In this document: positions 16,370 to 25,762 of the stretch, piece by piece
Layout of the letters: each line of letters starts with the position of its first letter
Numbering within the stretch: the first letter of the stretch is position 1
Assembly: GCF_043555885.1 (NCBI RefSeq)
Contig: NZ_JBIGHX010000007.1
Coordinates: forward strand, 186,001 to 250,000
Length of the DNA: 64,000 bases
Origin: Pelomonas lactea
GTDB taxonomy: Bacteria > Pseudomonadota > Gammaproteobacteria > Burkholderiales > Burkholderiaceae_C
Direction of reading: 5' to 3'
Program-made: the position numbers and the translations under genes
The notes under the pieces: model-generated
The model's database searches: none
The model's input: only the letters and a program-made list of their open reading frames with translations
Told to the model about the DNA's origin: nothing

Positions 16370-18766
16370 TCAGTTGCGCACCGGCTTGCCGGTCTGCAGC
16401 ATGCCCATGATGCGTTCCTGCGTCTTGGGGTTGTCCAGCAGCGAGCAGAAGTGCTTGCGCTCCAGGGCCATCAGGTACTCCTCGGTGACCAGCGAGCCGG
16501 CCTCGACCTCGCCACCGCAGACCACGTCGGCAATCGCCGCGGCCAGGTGGTAGTCGTGGGCGCTGACGAAGCCACCGTCACGCATGTTGGCGACCTGGCC
16601 CTTGATGGTGGCAATGCCGCTGCGGCCGGCCACCGGGAACAGGGCCTTGTGCGGCGGGCGGTAGCCGGCTTCGGCCATGCCCAGCGCGGTGGCGGTGGCC
16701 ACGTGCAGCAGTTCGTCCTTGTGCGGCACGATCACGTCGCTGTCCAGCAGGAAGCCGTTCTTCTTGGCTTCGTGCGCGGAGGTGGCGACCTTGGCCGTGG
16801 CGGCGGTCAGGAAACCGTCCTTCAGGAAGGTCAGGATGTCGGCACCGGCATTGCCGGCTGCGGCCATCTCGGCGGCACGGCGGGCGATGTAGGTCAGGCC
16901 GCCGGCACCCGGCACCAGGCCCACGCCCACTTCCACCAGGCCCACATAGCTCTCGACATGCGCCACGCGGCGTGCGCAGTGGATGGCCAGCTCGCAGCCG
17001 CCGCCCAGCGCCAGGCCACGCATGGCCGCCACCACCGGCACCGAGGCGTAGCGGATGCGCAGCATCGCGTCCTGCAGCTTCTTCTCTTCCGGGGCGATGC
17101 CCTTGCTGCCCATCTTCATGAAGACGGGCATCAGGCTTTCCAGGTTGGCGCCGGCGGAGAACACGTCGTCCGGGCTCCAGATCACCATGCCTTGGTAGTC
17201 GGCTTCGGCGATCTCAACGGCCTTGATCAGGCCCTCGGTCACGGCCGGGCTGATCAGGTGCAGCTTGGCGGTGATGGAGGCGATGACGACCTTGCCATCC
17301 AGCGTCCAGACGCGCACTTCGTCGTTCTTGAACAGCTCGGTGCCGCTCTTGAGCGGGTCGGCCGCGCCGGTGCCCAGCAGCGATTCACGGAAGGCCTGGC
17401 GGCTGTAGACCGGCAGCTCGCTGCGCGGCTTGAACTGGCCTTCGGCGGCGCTCCACGAGCCTTGCGGCGTGTGCACGCCACCGGCTTCGGCGACGGGGCC
17501 CGACGTGACCCAGGCAGGCAGGGGCTCGGTGCTGAGCGCCTTGCCCGCGGCGATGTCTTCGGCGATCCAGCCGGCCACCTGGTTCCAGCCTGCGGCTTGC
17601 CACAGCTCGAACGGGCCTTGGCTGCTGCCGAAGCCCCAGCGCATCGCGAAGTCGATCTCGCGGGCGGTGTCGGCCACGGTGTTCAGGTGCACGGCGGCGT
17701 AGTGGAAGCTGTCGCGCAGGATGGCCCACAGGAACTGGGCTTGCGGGTTGGTGCTTTCGCGCAGCAGCTTGAGGCGGTCGGCCGGGGCTTTCTTCAACAT
17801 GCGAGCGACGATCTCGTCGGCCTTCTTGCCGCCGGTGACGTATTCACCCGTGGCGAAGTCCAGACGCTGGATGTCCTTGCCCACCTTCTTGTAGAAGCCG
17901 GCGCCGGTCTTCTGACCCAGCGCGCCCTTCTCGATCAGGCCGGCCAGCACCTTGGGCGTGGCGTAGGTGCTGTAGAACGGGTCGTCCTTCAGGTTGTCCT
18001 GCATCGTCTTGACGACGTGGGCCATGGTGTCCAGGCCCACCACGTCGGCGGTGCGGAACGTGCCGGAGGACGCGCGGCCCAGCTTCTTGCCGGTCAGGTC
18101 GTCCACCACGTCGACCGACAGGCCGAACTTTTCGGCTTCGATCATCGTGGCCATCATGCCGGCGATACCGACGCGGTTGGCGACGAAGTTGGGCGTGTCA
18201 TGGGCGCGCACAACGCTCTTGCCCAGGGCGGTGGTGACGAAGGCTTCGAGCTGGTCGAGGATGACCGGCTGCGTGGTCGGGGTGTTGATCAGCTCCACCA
18301 GCGCCATGTAGCGCGGCGGGTTGAAGAAGTGGATGCCGCAGAAGCGCGGCTTGATTTCCTCGGGCAGCACTTCGGAGAGCTTGGTGATGCTCAGGCCCGA
18401 GGTGTTGGACGCGACGATGGCGTGCGGGGCCACGAAGGGCGCGATCTTGGTGTACAGATCGAGCTTCCAGTCCATGCGCTCGGCGATGGCCTCGATGATG
18501 AGGTCACAGCCCTTCAGCACGTCCAGGTGCTCTTCGTAGTTGGCCTGCTGGATCAGCGCGGCCTCGGCGCTGTCGCCCAGCGGAGCGGGCTTGAGCTTCT
18601 TCAGGCCCTCGACCGCCTTGGTCACGATGCCGTTCTTGGGGCCTTCCTTGGCGGGCAGGTCGAACAGCACGACCGGCACCTTGCAGTTGACGAGGTGCGC
18701 GGCAATCTGCGCGCCCATCACGCCGGCGCCGAGCACGGCGACCTTGCGGACTTGGAATCGACTCAT
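16370..18766 (-). CDS. 3-hydroxyacyl-CoA dehydrogenase/enoyl-CoA hydratase, HCDH-first type
   Basis: A 798-aa bifunctional β-oxidation enzyme. The NAD-binding dehydrogenase comes first (GAGVMG at 13-18; catalytic His146 and Glu158 in CGIHFFNPPRYMALVE). A C-terminal HCDH domain follows, then a crotonase domain in the last third (VFSAGANLESLMPVF and RGLALGGGCELAIHC for the oxyanion hole). This order is that of B. subtilis FadN (YusL) and not of E. coli FadB, where the hydratase comes first. It converts enoyl-CoA to 3-ketoacyl-CoA for the downstream thiolase. Confidence 0.93.
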   Translation of the reverse strand: MSRFQVRKVAVLGAGVMGAQIAAHLVNCKVPVVLFDLPAKEGPKNGIVTKAVEGLKKLKPAPLGDSAEAALIQQANYEEHLDVLKGCDLIIEAIAERMDWKLDLYTKIAPFVAPHAIVASNTSGLSITKLSEVLPEEIKPRFCGIHFFNPPRYMALVELINTPTTQPVILDQLEAFVTTALGKSVVRAHDTPNFVANRVGIAGMMATMIEAEKFGLSVDVVDDLTGKKLGRASSGTFRTADVVGLDTMAHVVKTMQDNLKDDPFYSTYATPKVLAGLIEKGALGQKTGAGFYKKVGKDIQRLDFATGEYVTGGKKADEIVARMLKKAPADRLKLLRESTNPQAQFLWAILRDSFHYAAVHLNTVADTAREIDFAMRWGFGSSQGPFELWQAAGWNQVAGWIAEDIAAGKALSTEPLPAWVTSGPVAEAGGVHTPQGSWSAAEGQFKPRSELPVYSRQAFRESLLGTGAADPLKSGTELFKNDEVRVWTLDGKVVIASITAKLHLISPAVTEGLIKAVEIAEADYQGMVIWSPDDVFSAGANLESLMPVFMKMGSKGIAPEEKKLQDAMLRIRYASVPVVAAMRGLALGGGCELAIHCARRVAHVESYVGLVEVGVGLVPGAGGLTYIARRAAEMAAAGNAGADILTFLKDGFLTAATAKVATSAHEAKKNGFLLDSDVIVPHKDELLHVATATALGMAEAGYRPPHKALFPVAGRSGIATIKGQVANMRDGGFVSAHDYHLAAAIADVVCGGEVEAGSLVTEEYLMALERKHFCSLLDNPKTQERIMGMLQTGKPVRN

Positions 18767-18789
18767 GGGGTGGTTCTCCAGTTATTCAG

Positions 18790-19221
18790 TTACTCGACAC
18801 GCACCCAGGTCTGGGTACGGCCAAACAGAGGGGCGCCGATGTAGCCGCGCACCTCGAGTTTCTTGCCACCGTCCACCGGCTTCAAGCGGGTGCGGTAAGT
18901 CTTGCCGTTATTGGGGTCCAGGATCTCGCCATGGCCCCAGATGCCATCGCCGTCCGGCTTCACGCCCCGGATGATCTGCAGGCCCAGCACGGGCTGGTTC
19001 TTGCGGTCATCGCTGCACTTGTCGCACTTGGCGTCCGGTTGCGCGGCGGGGTCCAGCAGTTTGTCGATGCTGCCGACCAGGGTGCCCGCCTGTTCGCTGA
19101 TGCGGACCAGCGACTTCGCGGTTTTGCCGTCGTCGTCGATGGTCTTCCAGAGGCCCACGGGGGTGGCCTGCGCAAGGGCAAGCGTGGGCAGCAGCAGTGC
19201 AGCAGCGAACAGGGATTTCAT
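18790..19221 (-). CDS. DUF2147 secreted protein
   Basis: A 143-aa protein with a Sec signal peptide (MKSLFAAALLLPTLALAQA) and the DUF2147 body: PVGLWKTIDDDGKTAKSLVRI, a CxxC pair (CDKCSDD), then GHGEILDPNNGKTYRTRLKP and LEVRGYIGAPLFGRTQTWVRV. The family is a small periplasmic β-barrel, lipocalin-like, of unknown ligand. Its steady presence in fad operons of Burkholderiales suggests a link to fatty acids, which is inference here. It lies between acyl-CoA dehydrogenase and the bifunctional enzyme. Confidence 0.88.
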   Translation of the reverse strand: MKSLFAAALLLPTLALAQATPVGLWKTIDDDGKTAKSLVRISEQAGTLVGSIDKLLDPAAQPDAKCDKCSDDRKNQPVLGLQIIRGVKPDGDGIWGHGEILDPNNGKTYRTRLKPVDGGKKLEVRGYIGAPLFGRTQTWVRVE

Positions 19222-19270
19222 CGGGCGTTGTCCTTGTCGTCCAGTGAATCGTTCAGCGGTGAGGCTGGGG

Positions 19271-21061
19271 TCAGAACAGGGCTTCGTCCATCGCCATCAG
19301 CGGCGACAGGCCGGCGCGGCAGGTGCGGATCAGCGAGGCCGTCTCGGGCAGCAGCTTGGCGAAGTAGAAGCGTGCCGTGTGCAGCTTGGCCGTGTAGAAC
19401 GGGTCGCCGCTGCCTTGCTTGGCCAGCGCGATCTTGGCGGCCTGGGCGAAGAAGTAGGCAAACGTCATGTGGCCCACCACGCGCAGGTAGTCGACGGCGG
19501 CGGCACCGACTTCGTCGGGGTTGCCGAAGGCCTTCATGCCGATTTCCTGCGTCAGCTTGTTGACCTTGTCGCCCAGGTCGGCCAGCGGGTTCACGAACTC
19601 CTGCATGGCCTCGTTGGTGCCCTCTTCCTCGATGAAGGCGGCGATCTTCTTGCCGAACTTCTTCAGCGTGGCGCCGTTGTTGCCCAGCACCTTGCGGCCC
19701 AGCAGGTCCAGCGACTGGATGGTGTTGGTGCCTTCATAGATCATGTTGATGCGCGCGTCGCGCACGAACTGTTCCATGCCCCACTCGTGGATGAAGCCGT
19801 GGCCACCGAAGACCTGCATGCAGTGCGACGTGGCCAGCCAGCCGTTGTCCGTGATGAAGGCCTTGATGATGGGCGTCAGCAGCGCGACTTCGGCATCGGC
19901 TTCCTTGCGCTCGTCCTCGTCGTCGCTCTTCAGCGCCTTGTCCAGCTGCAGCACCGTGTAGGCCTGCAGCATGCGGCCGCCTTCGGCGAAGGCGCGCGCG
20001 GTCAGCAGCATCTTGCGCACATCGGGGTGCACGATGATGGGGTCGGCCGGCTTGTCCGGCGCCTTGGGGCCGGAGAGCGCGCGCATCTGGATGCGGTCCT
20101 TGGCGTAGGCCACGGCGTTCTGGTAAGCCACTTCGGTCAGGCCCAGCGACTGGTTGCCCACACCCAGGCGGGCGGCGTTCATCATGACGAACATCGCGGC
20201 CAGGCCCTTGTTGGGCTGGCCCACCATCGTGCCGGTCGCGCCTTCCAGCACGATCTGCGCGGTGGCGTTGCCATGGATGCCCATCTTGTGCTCCAGGCCG
20301 GCGCAGAAGATGCCGTTGCGGCTGCCCAGGCTGCCGTCGGCGTTCACGTTGAACTTCGGAACCACGAACAGCGAGATGCCCTTGGAGCCCGCGGGCGCGT
20401 CCGGCAGGCGGGCCAGCACCAGGTGGACGATGTTCTCCGCCATGTCGTGCTCGCCGGCCGAGATGAAGATCTTGGCGCCGGTGATCTTGTAGGTGCCGTC
20501 GGCCTGCGGTTCGGCCTTGGTGCGCAGCAGGCCCAGGTCCGTGCCGCAGTGCGGCTCGGTCAGGCACATCGTGCCGGTCCACTCGCCGCTGGTCAGCTTG
20601 GGCAGGTACAGCGCCTGCTGCTCGGCCGTGCCGTGCGCGTGCAGCGCCTCGTAGGCACCGTGGCTCAGGCCCGGGTACATCGTCCAGGCCTGGTTGGCCG
20701 AGTTCAGCATCTCGTAGAAGAACTGGTTCACCAGATGCGGCAGGCCCTGGCCGCCGAACTGCGGGTCGCAGGAGAGTGCCGGCCAGCCGCCTTCGACGTA
20801 CTGCTTGTAGGCCTCCTTGAAGCCCTTGGGTGCGGTCACCTCGTGCGTGGCCTTGTCGAGCGTGCAGCCCTCGGCGTCACCGCTGAGGTTGATGGGGGCG
20901 ATGACCTCGGCGGCGAACTTGCCACCTTCCTCGAGCACCGCATTGATGGTGTCGGCGTCGATGTCCTCGTGGCCGGGAAGCATCTTGAGTTCGTCGACGA
21001 CGTTCAGCAACTCGTGCATGACGAACTGCATGTCACGCATGGGTGGGGTGTACTGGGGCAT
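19271..21061 (-). CDS. acyl-CoA dehydrogenase with C-terminal extension
   Basis: A 596-aa flavoenzyme of the long acyl-CoA dehydrogenase type. It has FAD/substrate blocks MCLTEPHCGTDLGLLRTKA and ITGAKIFISAGEHDM, the catalytic Glu in MIYEGTNTIQSLDLLGRKVL, and a C-terminal acyl-CoA dehydrogenase extension domain. It makes the first double bond of β-oxidation and passes electrons to ETF. It is the first enzyme gene after the TetR regulator and 49 nt before DUF2147, so it heads the operon. Confidence 0.92.
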   Translation of the reverse strand: MPQYTPPMRDMQFVMHELLNVVDELKMLPGHEDIDADTINAVLEEGGKFAAEVIAPINLSGDAEGCTLDKATHEVTAPKGFKEAYKQYVEGGWPALSCDPQFGGQGLPHLVNQFFYEMLNSANQAWTMYPGLSHGAYEALHAHGTAEQQALYLPKLTSGEWTGTMCLTEPHCGTDLGLLRTKAEPQADGTYKITGAKIFISAGEHDMAENIVHLVLARLPDAPAGSKGISLFVVPKFNVNADGSLGSRNGIFCAGLEHKMGIHGNATAQIVLEGATGTMVGQPNKGLAAMFVMMNAARLGVGNQSLGLTEVAYQNAVAYAKDRIQMRALSGPKAPDKPADPIIVHPDVRKMLLTARAFAEGGRMLQAYTVLQLDKALKSDDEDERKEADAEVALLTPIIKAFITDNGWLATSHCMQVFGGHGFIHEWGMEQFVRDARINMIYEGTNTIQSLDLLGRKVLGNNGATLKKFGKKIAAFIEEEGTNEAMQEFVNPLADLGDKVNKLTQEIGMKAFGNPDEVGAAAVDYLRVVGHMTFAYFFAQAAKIALAKQGSGDPFYTAKLHTARFYFAKLLPETASLIRTCRAGLSPLMAMDEALF

Positions 21062-21100
21062 CGGGTACTCCTGGGGGCGATGGTGGGGGTGGTGGATCGG

Positions 21101-21826
21101 TCAGCGCTTGATCGAAGCGCCAGTCTTGGAAGGCTTGCGCGCCTGATCGACCTGCAGGCCGAACGGCGTCGCGTAGAACTGGATGGTCCGGTCGAAACCG
21201 GTGCCGGCGCGCGTCAGCGCGCCGGGGATGCGCATGAAGCGCGCGTCATGGTGCAGCGACAGGATGAGACCGTGCAGCTCGAAGCAGATCTGCTCGACGT
21301 CGGCCTCGGCCTTCAGGTGGCCCTCGCCGATGGAGAGCTGGATGGCCTTCTGCAGCGCCGCATGCCAGGCCTTGACCATGGCGACGAGCGCGTCGCGCAC
21401 GGGGCCCGGCCGGTCGTCGAACTCGACGGCGCCGGAGATGTAGATGCAGCCCGAGTCCACCTCGACGGACACGCGGCGCACCCATCGCTCGAACATCGCG
21501 CGCAGGCGCGGCAGGCCGCGCGGCTCGCGGATCGCGGTGAAGAAGACTTCCTCTTCGAACTTGGCGTGATACTCCGTGACCACGGCGATCTGCAGTTCCT
21601 CGCGCGAACCGAAGTGCGCGAAGACGCCCGACTTGCTCATGCCCGTAACGTCCGCCAGCGCGCCGATGGACAGGCCTTCCAGGCCCATGTGCGAGGCCAG
21701 GCCCAGCGCGGCGTCCAGAATGGCGGCGCGCGTCTGCTGGCCCTTCTGCAGGGAGCGCGCCACGCGCACCGGCTTGGCGGCGCGCAGCGGGGCGGCTTTC
21801 TTGGCGGGGACGGGAAGCGTGGACAC
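21101..21826 (-). CDS. TetR/AcrR-family transcriptional regulator of the fad cluster
   Basis: A 241-aa protein; the start is GTG at 21826. A basic Ala-rich tail (1-28) precedes the TetR helix-turn-helix: TRAAILDAALGLASHMGLEGLSIGALADVTGMSKSGVFAHFGSREEL. The C-terminal ligand domain (about 85-225) has the YsiA/PsrA-like all-helical look. It lies 39 nt upstream of acyl-CoA dehydrogenase, co-directional, and has a palindrome in its own promoter region, so it is likely an autoregulated repressor released by acyl-CoA. The ligand is inferred from context. Confidence 0.88.
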   Translation of the reverse strand: MSTLPVPAKKAAPLRAAKPVRVARSLQKGQQTRAAILDAALGLASHMGLEGLSIGALADVTGMSKSGVFAHFGSREELQIAVVTEYHAKFEEEVFFTAIREPRGLPRLRAMFERWVRRVSVEVDSGCIYISGAVEFDDRPGPVRDALVAMVKAWHAALQKAIQLSIGEGHLKAEADVEQICFELHGLILSLHHDARFMRIPGALTRAGTGFDRTIQFYATPFGLQVDQARKPSKTGASIKR

Positions 21827-21837
21827 AGGGCAAGAAT

Positions 21838-21859
21838 AAAACGAACGGTCGTTCTATTT
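21838..21859. promoter_or_regulatory. TetR-type operator
   Basis: A dyad GAACG-GT-CGTTC (21843-21854), flanked by AAA/TTT, begins 12 nt upstream of the TetR gene start. It resembles known operators of fatty-acid TetR regulators (GAACGNNCGTTC type). It probably mediates control of the whole fad operon. Confidence 0.7.
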
Positions 21860-22065
21860 TGCAGGTCGCTCGCGTGACAACGCCAGCTTGCCCCGACGAA
21901 ATCCTAGGGTGATGTGCCTAATACGCACGCCGACCTAGGGATGACCCTAGCCACCCTGCCGCTTTCGGGCCGAAACGTCCCGGCGGGCGGGCGCCGCCTT
22001 GTCATGGAAGCACGCTTGAGCGCTGGCGCGGTTCTCGCTAGGCTCGAGGGAGGAGGTGTGACTCT

Positions 22066-22623
22066 GTGGACGTGCTCCAACTCGATGTCTCCGGCCGACC
22101 CCAGGCCTGGATCACCACGCGTGAGGCGGCCGTGATCTACGCCAGCGACGGCGTCGCCTGGACATTGGGCGACCCCTGCCAGGTGCTGCGCGGCGGCCTG
22201 CAGCGCGTGACCGGGCGCCAGTCCCGCATCGAGGTGCATTCCATCATCGCCGTGCGCGGCGCCGTGCCCAGCCGGGCCTGGCGGCAGGCGCCGGCGCTGA
22301 CCAACAGCAAGCTGTTCGTGCGCGACCGCTTCGTCTGCGCCTACTGCGGCCACCGCCACCTGCCGGAAGACCTGACGCGCGAGCACATCCAGCCCACGTC
22401 GCGCGGCGGCGCCGACACGTGGATGAACTGCATCACCGCCTGCAAGGCTTGCAACGGTCGCAAGGGCAGCCGCCTGCCCGAGGAGGCCCGCATGAGCCTG
22501 CTCTACCTGCCCTACGTGCCCAGCCTGCACGAGGACATGATCCTGCGCGGCCGCCGCATCCTGGCCGACCAGATGGAATTCCTGCTCGCCAGCGTGCCGC
22601 GCAGCTCGCGTTTGCACGGTTGA
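22066..22623 (+). CDS. HNH endonuclease family protein
   Basis: A 185-aa protein with GTG start and a strong GGAGG ribosome site upstream. The HNH domain occupies about 88-140: zinc Cys pair C91AYC94, REHIQPTSRGG (His107), N121 in WMNC and the second pair C126-x2-C129 in CKACNGRKG. The N-terminal 80 residues are a β-rich domain often seen with this solo HNH class. Such stand-alone proteins are widespread in Burkholderiales, and their target is not known. No methyltransferase lies nearby. Confidence 0.88.
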   Translation: MDVLQLDVSGRPQAWITTREAAVIYASDGVAWTLGDPCQVLRGGLQRVTGRQSRIEVHSIIAVRGAVPSRAWRQAPALTNSKLFVRDRFVCAYCGHRHLPEDLTREHIQPTSRGGADTWMNCITACKACNGRKGSRLPEEARMSLLYLPYVPSLHEDMILRGRRILADQMEFLLASVPRSSRLHG

Positions 22624-22719
22624 CAGCGTCGGCGTAAAGAGTTGTAGATCGCCGCATCCGGCGGTCAACCCGATGACAATTCGACACGTTGGGCGTGTGT
22701 TCTGCCCAAGGAGACTCGA

Positions 22720-23214
22720 ATGTCCAAGCTCATGACTTCCCTCACCCTCGTCGCCGCGCTGGCGCTGTCGGCCTGCTCGACGACCAGCCCCGACGTCATC
22801 CAGCGCGGCGACGCGCAGCGCCTGTCGCAGGTGCAGGACGCGACCGTGCTGTCGTCCCGCCCGGTCGTCGTCGACGGCTCGCAGAGCGGTGTCGGTGCCG
22901 TGGCGGGCGGCGTGACCGGCGCCATCGCCGGCAGTTCGGTGGGCGGCCGCCGTGAAGGCCAGGTCGTCGGCGTGCTGGGCGCCGTGGCCGGCGCCGTCAT
23001 CGGCAACGCCATCGAACGTTCCACCACTCGCGAGGATGCGCTGGAGATCACCGTCCAGCTGCGCAACGGCGAGCGCCGCTCCATCGTGCAGGCCAAGGGC
23101 GCGGAGAGCTTCAACGCCGGCGATCCGGTCATCCTCACCACCACCGGCGGCAAGACCCGCGTGACGCGCGCCCCGGCCGTCGTGCCCGCCGCACCGGCCC
23201 CCACCAACGGCTGA
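22720..23214 (+). CDS. glycine-zipper 2TM lipoprotein (SlyB/PcP-like)
   Basis: A 164-aa protein with a lipoprotein signal (LSAC, Cys19) and a glycine-zipper repeat at about 56-97 (GVGAVAGGVTGAIAGSSVGG and VVGVLGAVAGAVIGNAIE), followed by a β domain ending in VILTTTGGKTRV. The family sits in the outer membrane and stabilises or modulates envelope structure under stress. It is monocistronic with a good ribosome site (AAGGAG) upstream. Confidence 0.88.
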   Translation: MSKLMTSLTLVAALALSACSTTSPDVIQRGDAQRLSQVQDATVLSSRPVVVDGSQSGVGAVAGGVTGAIAGSSVGGRREGQVVGVLGAVAGAVIGNAIERSTTREDALEITVQLRNGERRSIVQAKGAESFNAGDPVILTTTGGKTRVTRAPAVVPAAPAPTNG

Positions 23215-23239
23215 CGGTCGGCATCGGGACGGGGAGAGA

Positions 23240-23761
23240 ATGACGGGCTTTGGCCCGCCTCTCCCCATGACCGATCTGCCGACCGACGACGACGCCCCCC
23301 TGCACGAGCCGCGCCTGTGGCGCGACAACGGCTGGACCGCCCAGGTCATCAAGAACGAGGACGACGAGGGCTGGGCCGTCGCCATGTTCAAGGCCGGCGA
23401 AAGCGAGCCGGCGCTGGTGGGCCCGTGGACCATGGGCCGCGACAAGAAGAACCCCAAGCCGTTGGACACCAGCGCGTTCAACACGCTGGTGAAGACGGCC
23501 TCCGAGGTCATCCGCCGCCACGAGCAGCAGCTGCATGCACAGCTGAACAAGACGCTGTACGTCGCCCGCGACGGCGCCTGGATCAAGGTGACGCTGGAGA
23601 TCGTGCCGGCCGAGGACGACCCCTATGCCTGGCTGGCCGCCTTCGACGCCGCCGGCGAGCCGCTGGCCAAGGTCAAGGTCGGCGCCAGTTTCCGCTTCAA
23701 CCAGTCGGCCGCCGAGGCCTGGGTGGACAACGGCTTCGAGCGCCCTGCGGGCCGCGACTGA
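23240..23761 (+). CDS. conserved hypothetical protein
   Basis: A 173-aa protein with no recognised domain name. A purine-rich ribosome site directly precedes the ATG at 23240; ATG at 23267 (MTDLPTDDD) is an alternative. It is soluble, acidic and tryptophan-containing, with WAVAMFKAGESEPALVGPWTMGRDKKNPKPLD and a C-terminal AFDAAGEPLAKVKVGASFRF. It looks like a housekeeping protein of the lineage and converges tail-to-tail with the nitrilase gene, one base apart. Confidence 0.65.
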   Translation: MTGFGPPLPMTDLPTDDDAPLHEPRLWRDNGWTAQVIKNEDDEGWAVAMFKAGESEPALVGPWTMGRDKKNPKPLDTSAFNTLVKTASEVIRRHEQQLHAQLNKTLYVARDGAWIKVTLEIVPAEDDPYAWLAAFDAAGEPLAKVKVGASFRFNQSAAEAWVDNGFERPAGRD

Positions 23762-23762
23762 G

Positions 23763-24533
23763 TCAGCGCCGGCCCAGCGCAGCGACGACCTGTGCGGCCG
23801 CATCGCGCGGCAGCGCGGCGACGCGGCGGCCATCCGGCGCGATGACGCAGCTGGCGCCGAAGCCACGCTGCGCCGGCGCATTCAGCGATTCGGGCCAGTT
23901 GCTCTGCAGGACCCAGGCGCCCAGCGCCCGCGCCAGTTCGGCCGCACCGGCCCGGTAGGCCTCGCACAACGCGGCCTGTTCTGCGTCGGACTCGCCGATG
24001 TAGCTCGGCCAGAACACCACCCGCGGCACCGCCGCATCGTGCGCGGACAGCGCCGCGTGCAACTCGGGCGCCAGCTCGGCGCCATCCAGCATCTCGCGAC
24101 ACAGCACCGATGTGGCCAGCACGCCGCTCAAAGCCGTCCAGCCGCGCGCGCCACCGGGCGTGAAGAAGCCCGCCTCGCTGGCCGTCAGGCCGCGCTTGTG
24201 CACACGGCCCACCTCGCGACCGGCGGCGTCGATGTGCAGATGGCTGCTGAAGACGGCGCCTCCCCCACCCAGCGTCGGCACGCCCACGGCGGCGGCGACA
24301 CCCAGCCGCGCGCAAGCGGCACGCAACTCCGCCTCGGCCGCCGCCAACGCATCGGCATCGACCAGCGCCGGCACACCGCGGTGAAAGCCCGTCAGCGCCA
24401 GCTCCGCGCAGACGCAGCCCTCGGCGCCGGCGGCGGCGGCGTTCTCCAACGCCCGCAGCGTCTCGGCCAGGTTGCCCGCCAGCGTGGCGTGCATGCGCGG
24501 CTGGCTGATGGCCCAGCGGGGCGGGCCGCTCAA
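23763..24533 (-). CDS. carbon-nitrogen hydrolase (nitrilase superfamily)
   Basis: About 256 aa, starting at a TTG (24533) that overlaps the upstream stop codon. The nitrilase triad is present: Glu44 in CAELALTGFH, Lys113 in GRVHKRGLTASE and Cys145 in ATSVLCREMLDG. It probably cleaves an amide or nitrile in the cytoplasm. It is translationally coupled to the enoyl-reductase-like gene and ultimately to a GNAT acetyltransferase, forming a three-gene set. The substrate is not clear. Confidence 0.85.
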   Translation of the reverse strand: MSGPPRWAISQPRMHATLAGNLAETLRALENAAAAGAEGCVCAELALTGFHRGVPALVDADALAAAEAELRAACARLGVAAAVGVPTLGGGGAVFSSHLHIDAAGREVGRVHKRGLTASEAGFFTPGGARGWTALSGVLATSVLCREMLDGAELAPELHAALSAHDAAVPRVVFWPSYIGESDAEQAALCEAYRAGAAELARALGAWVLQSNWPESLNAPAQRGFGASCVIAPDGRRVAALPRDAAAQVVAALGRR

Positions 24534-25762
24534 GCCGCGATCTCGAAGCTCAGCCCGGCCCGTGCCTGCAGCCGCCGCACGAGCGCCAGCCCCATCGCGC
24601 TGCCAGGCGTCCACACGCCGCCGGGCGTCGCGTCGCGGTCGATGTCCTGCACCAGACACAGCGCCGCCTCGCTGATGAGCTTGCAGGTGGAGCCGTAGCC
24701 GGGGTCACGGTCGCCCTTGACGATGGCGCGCAGCAGCTCGCCGCCGGCGGACTTGCCACTGAACCACACCTCGTAGCGCCCGGCTTCGCGCGCGGCCGCG
24801 TTCGGGCCGTCGCCCGGCTGGGTCAGCACGAAGCGACGCAGCAGCGCGCGCGTCGGCGTGAAGCCCAGTGCCAGGTTCTGCAGCTTCGTGAAGCGGGCCA
24901 GCGCCTGGGCCTTTTTGCGGCCCTTGTCGCCCTGCCCCGGCTTGCCGGTCAGCATCTTCTCGCTGTAGACGAAGCCCTCGCCCCAGGGATGACCACGCAG
25001 CGCGTTGCTGCGGTGCACGTTCTTCGTGTTGATCGTCGCCATCACGAAGGGACCGGTCCAGGCATCGGCCCAGTCGTCGAAGTCCGCGCCCTGGTCATCC
25101 GGCTGCTTCGGCCCCTTGAAGCCGCCGGACAGCGAGAACGGGTTGGCCATGACCTTGAGCAGCGAGCGGTCGCGGCGGATGGCCTCGATGGTTTCCATCA
25201 TGCTGGCCAGCGTGCCGCCGGACGCCGCACCCTTGAGCCGCGCGACGCGGCCGCGCACCTCGGGCAGCGGCGCGCCGAAGCGGGCCTGCGCTTCGGCCTG
25301 CAGGAAGACGACGCCGAGGTCGAACGGGATGGAGTCGAAGCCGCAGGAGAACACGATGCGCGCGCCGCTCGCCTCGGCCAGCGGCGTCAGCTTGTCGATC
25401 ATGCGGGCCATCCACAGCGGCTCGCCGCAGAGGTCCACGTAGTCGGTGCCGCCCTCGGCGCAGGCGGTGGCCAGGGGCTCGCCATGCAATTGGTACGGGC
25501 CCACGGTGGTGATGACGACGCGGGTGCGCCGCACCAGGCGGGCCAGCGCGGCGGCATCGCCGGCATCGGCCTTCAGCAGCGCGACCGACGGCGGCAGGTG
25601 CAGTTCGTCGCGCACCCGGGCCAGCTTGTCGAGGCTGCGGCCCGCGATGGCCCAGCGCGCACCGCCGGCGCCGCTGAGGTGCAGGTACTCGGCCACCAGC
25701 CGGCCGGTGAAGCCGGTGGCGCCGAAGACGATGAGGTCGAACTCGCGCGCGCCGCTCGCCAT
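24530..25762 (-). CDS. saccharopine dehydrogenase-like / trans-acting enoyl reductase family protein
   Basis: A 410-aa protein with an N-terminal Rossmann motif FGATGFTGRLVAEYL and the family blocks GPYQLHGEPLATACAEGGTDYVDLCGEP and FSCGFDSIPFDLGV. The layout matches the saccharopine-dehydrogenase-like group that includes mycobacterial trans-acting enoyl reductases. These reduce double bonds in lipid intermediates, but many members are uncharacterised. The start ATG overlaps the stop of the GNAT gene (TGATG) and its stop overlaps the nitrilase start, so the three genes are tightly coupled. Confidence 0.8.
   Translation of the reverse strand: MASGAREFDLIVFGATGFTGRLVAEYLHLSGAGGARWAIAGRSLDKLARVRDELHLPPSVALLKADAGDAAALARLVRRTRVVITTVGPYQLHGEPLATACAEGGTDYVDLCGEPLWMARMIDKLTPLAEASGARIVFSCGFDSIPFDLGVVFLQAEAQARFGAPLPEVRGRVARLKGAASGGTLASMMETIEAIRRDRSLLKVMANPFSLSGGFKGPKQPDDQGADFDDWADAWTGPFVMATINTKNVHRSNALRGHPWGEGFVYSEKMLTGKPGQGDKGRKKAQALARFTKLQNLALGFTPTRALLRRFVLTQPGDGPNAAAREAGRYEVWFSGKSAGGELLRAIVKGDRDPGYGSTCKLISEAALCLVQDIDRDATPGGVWTPGSAMGLALVRRLQARAGLSFEIAA

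Noticed and set aside
22066..22623. HNH protein as part of a restriction-modification system
   Set aside because: No methyltransferase or specificity gene lies nearby. The solo form is common as a chromosomal gene in this group.
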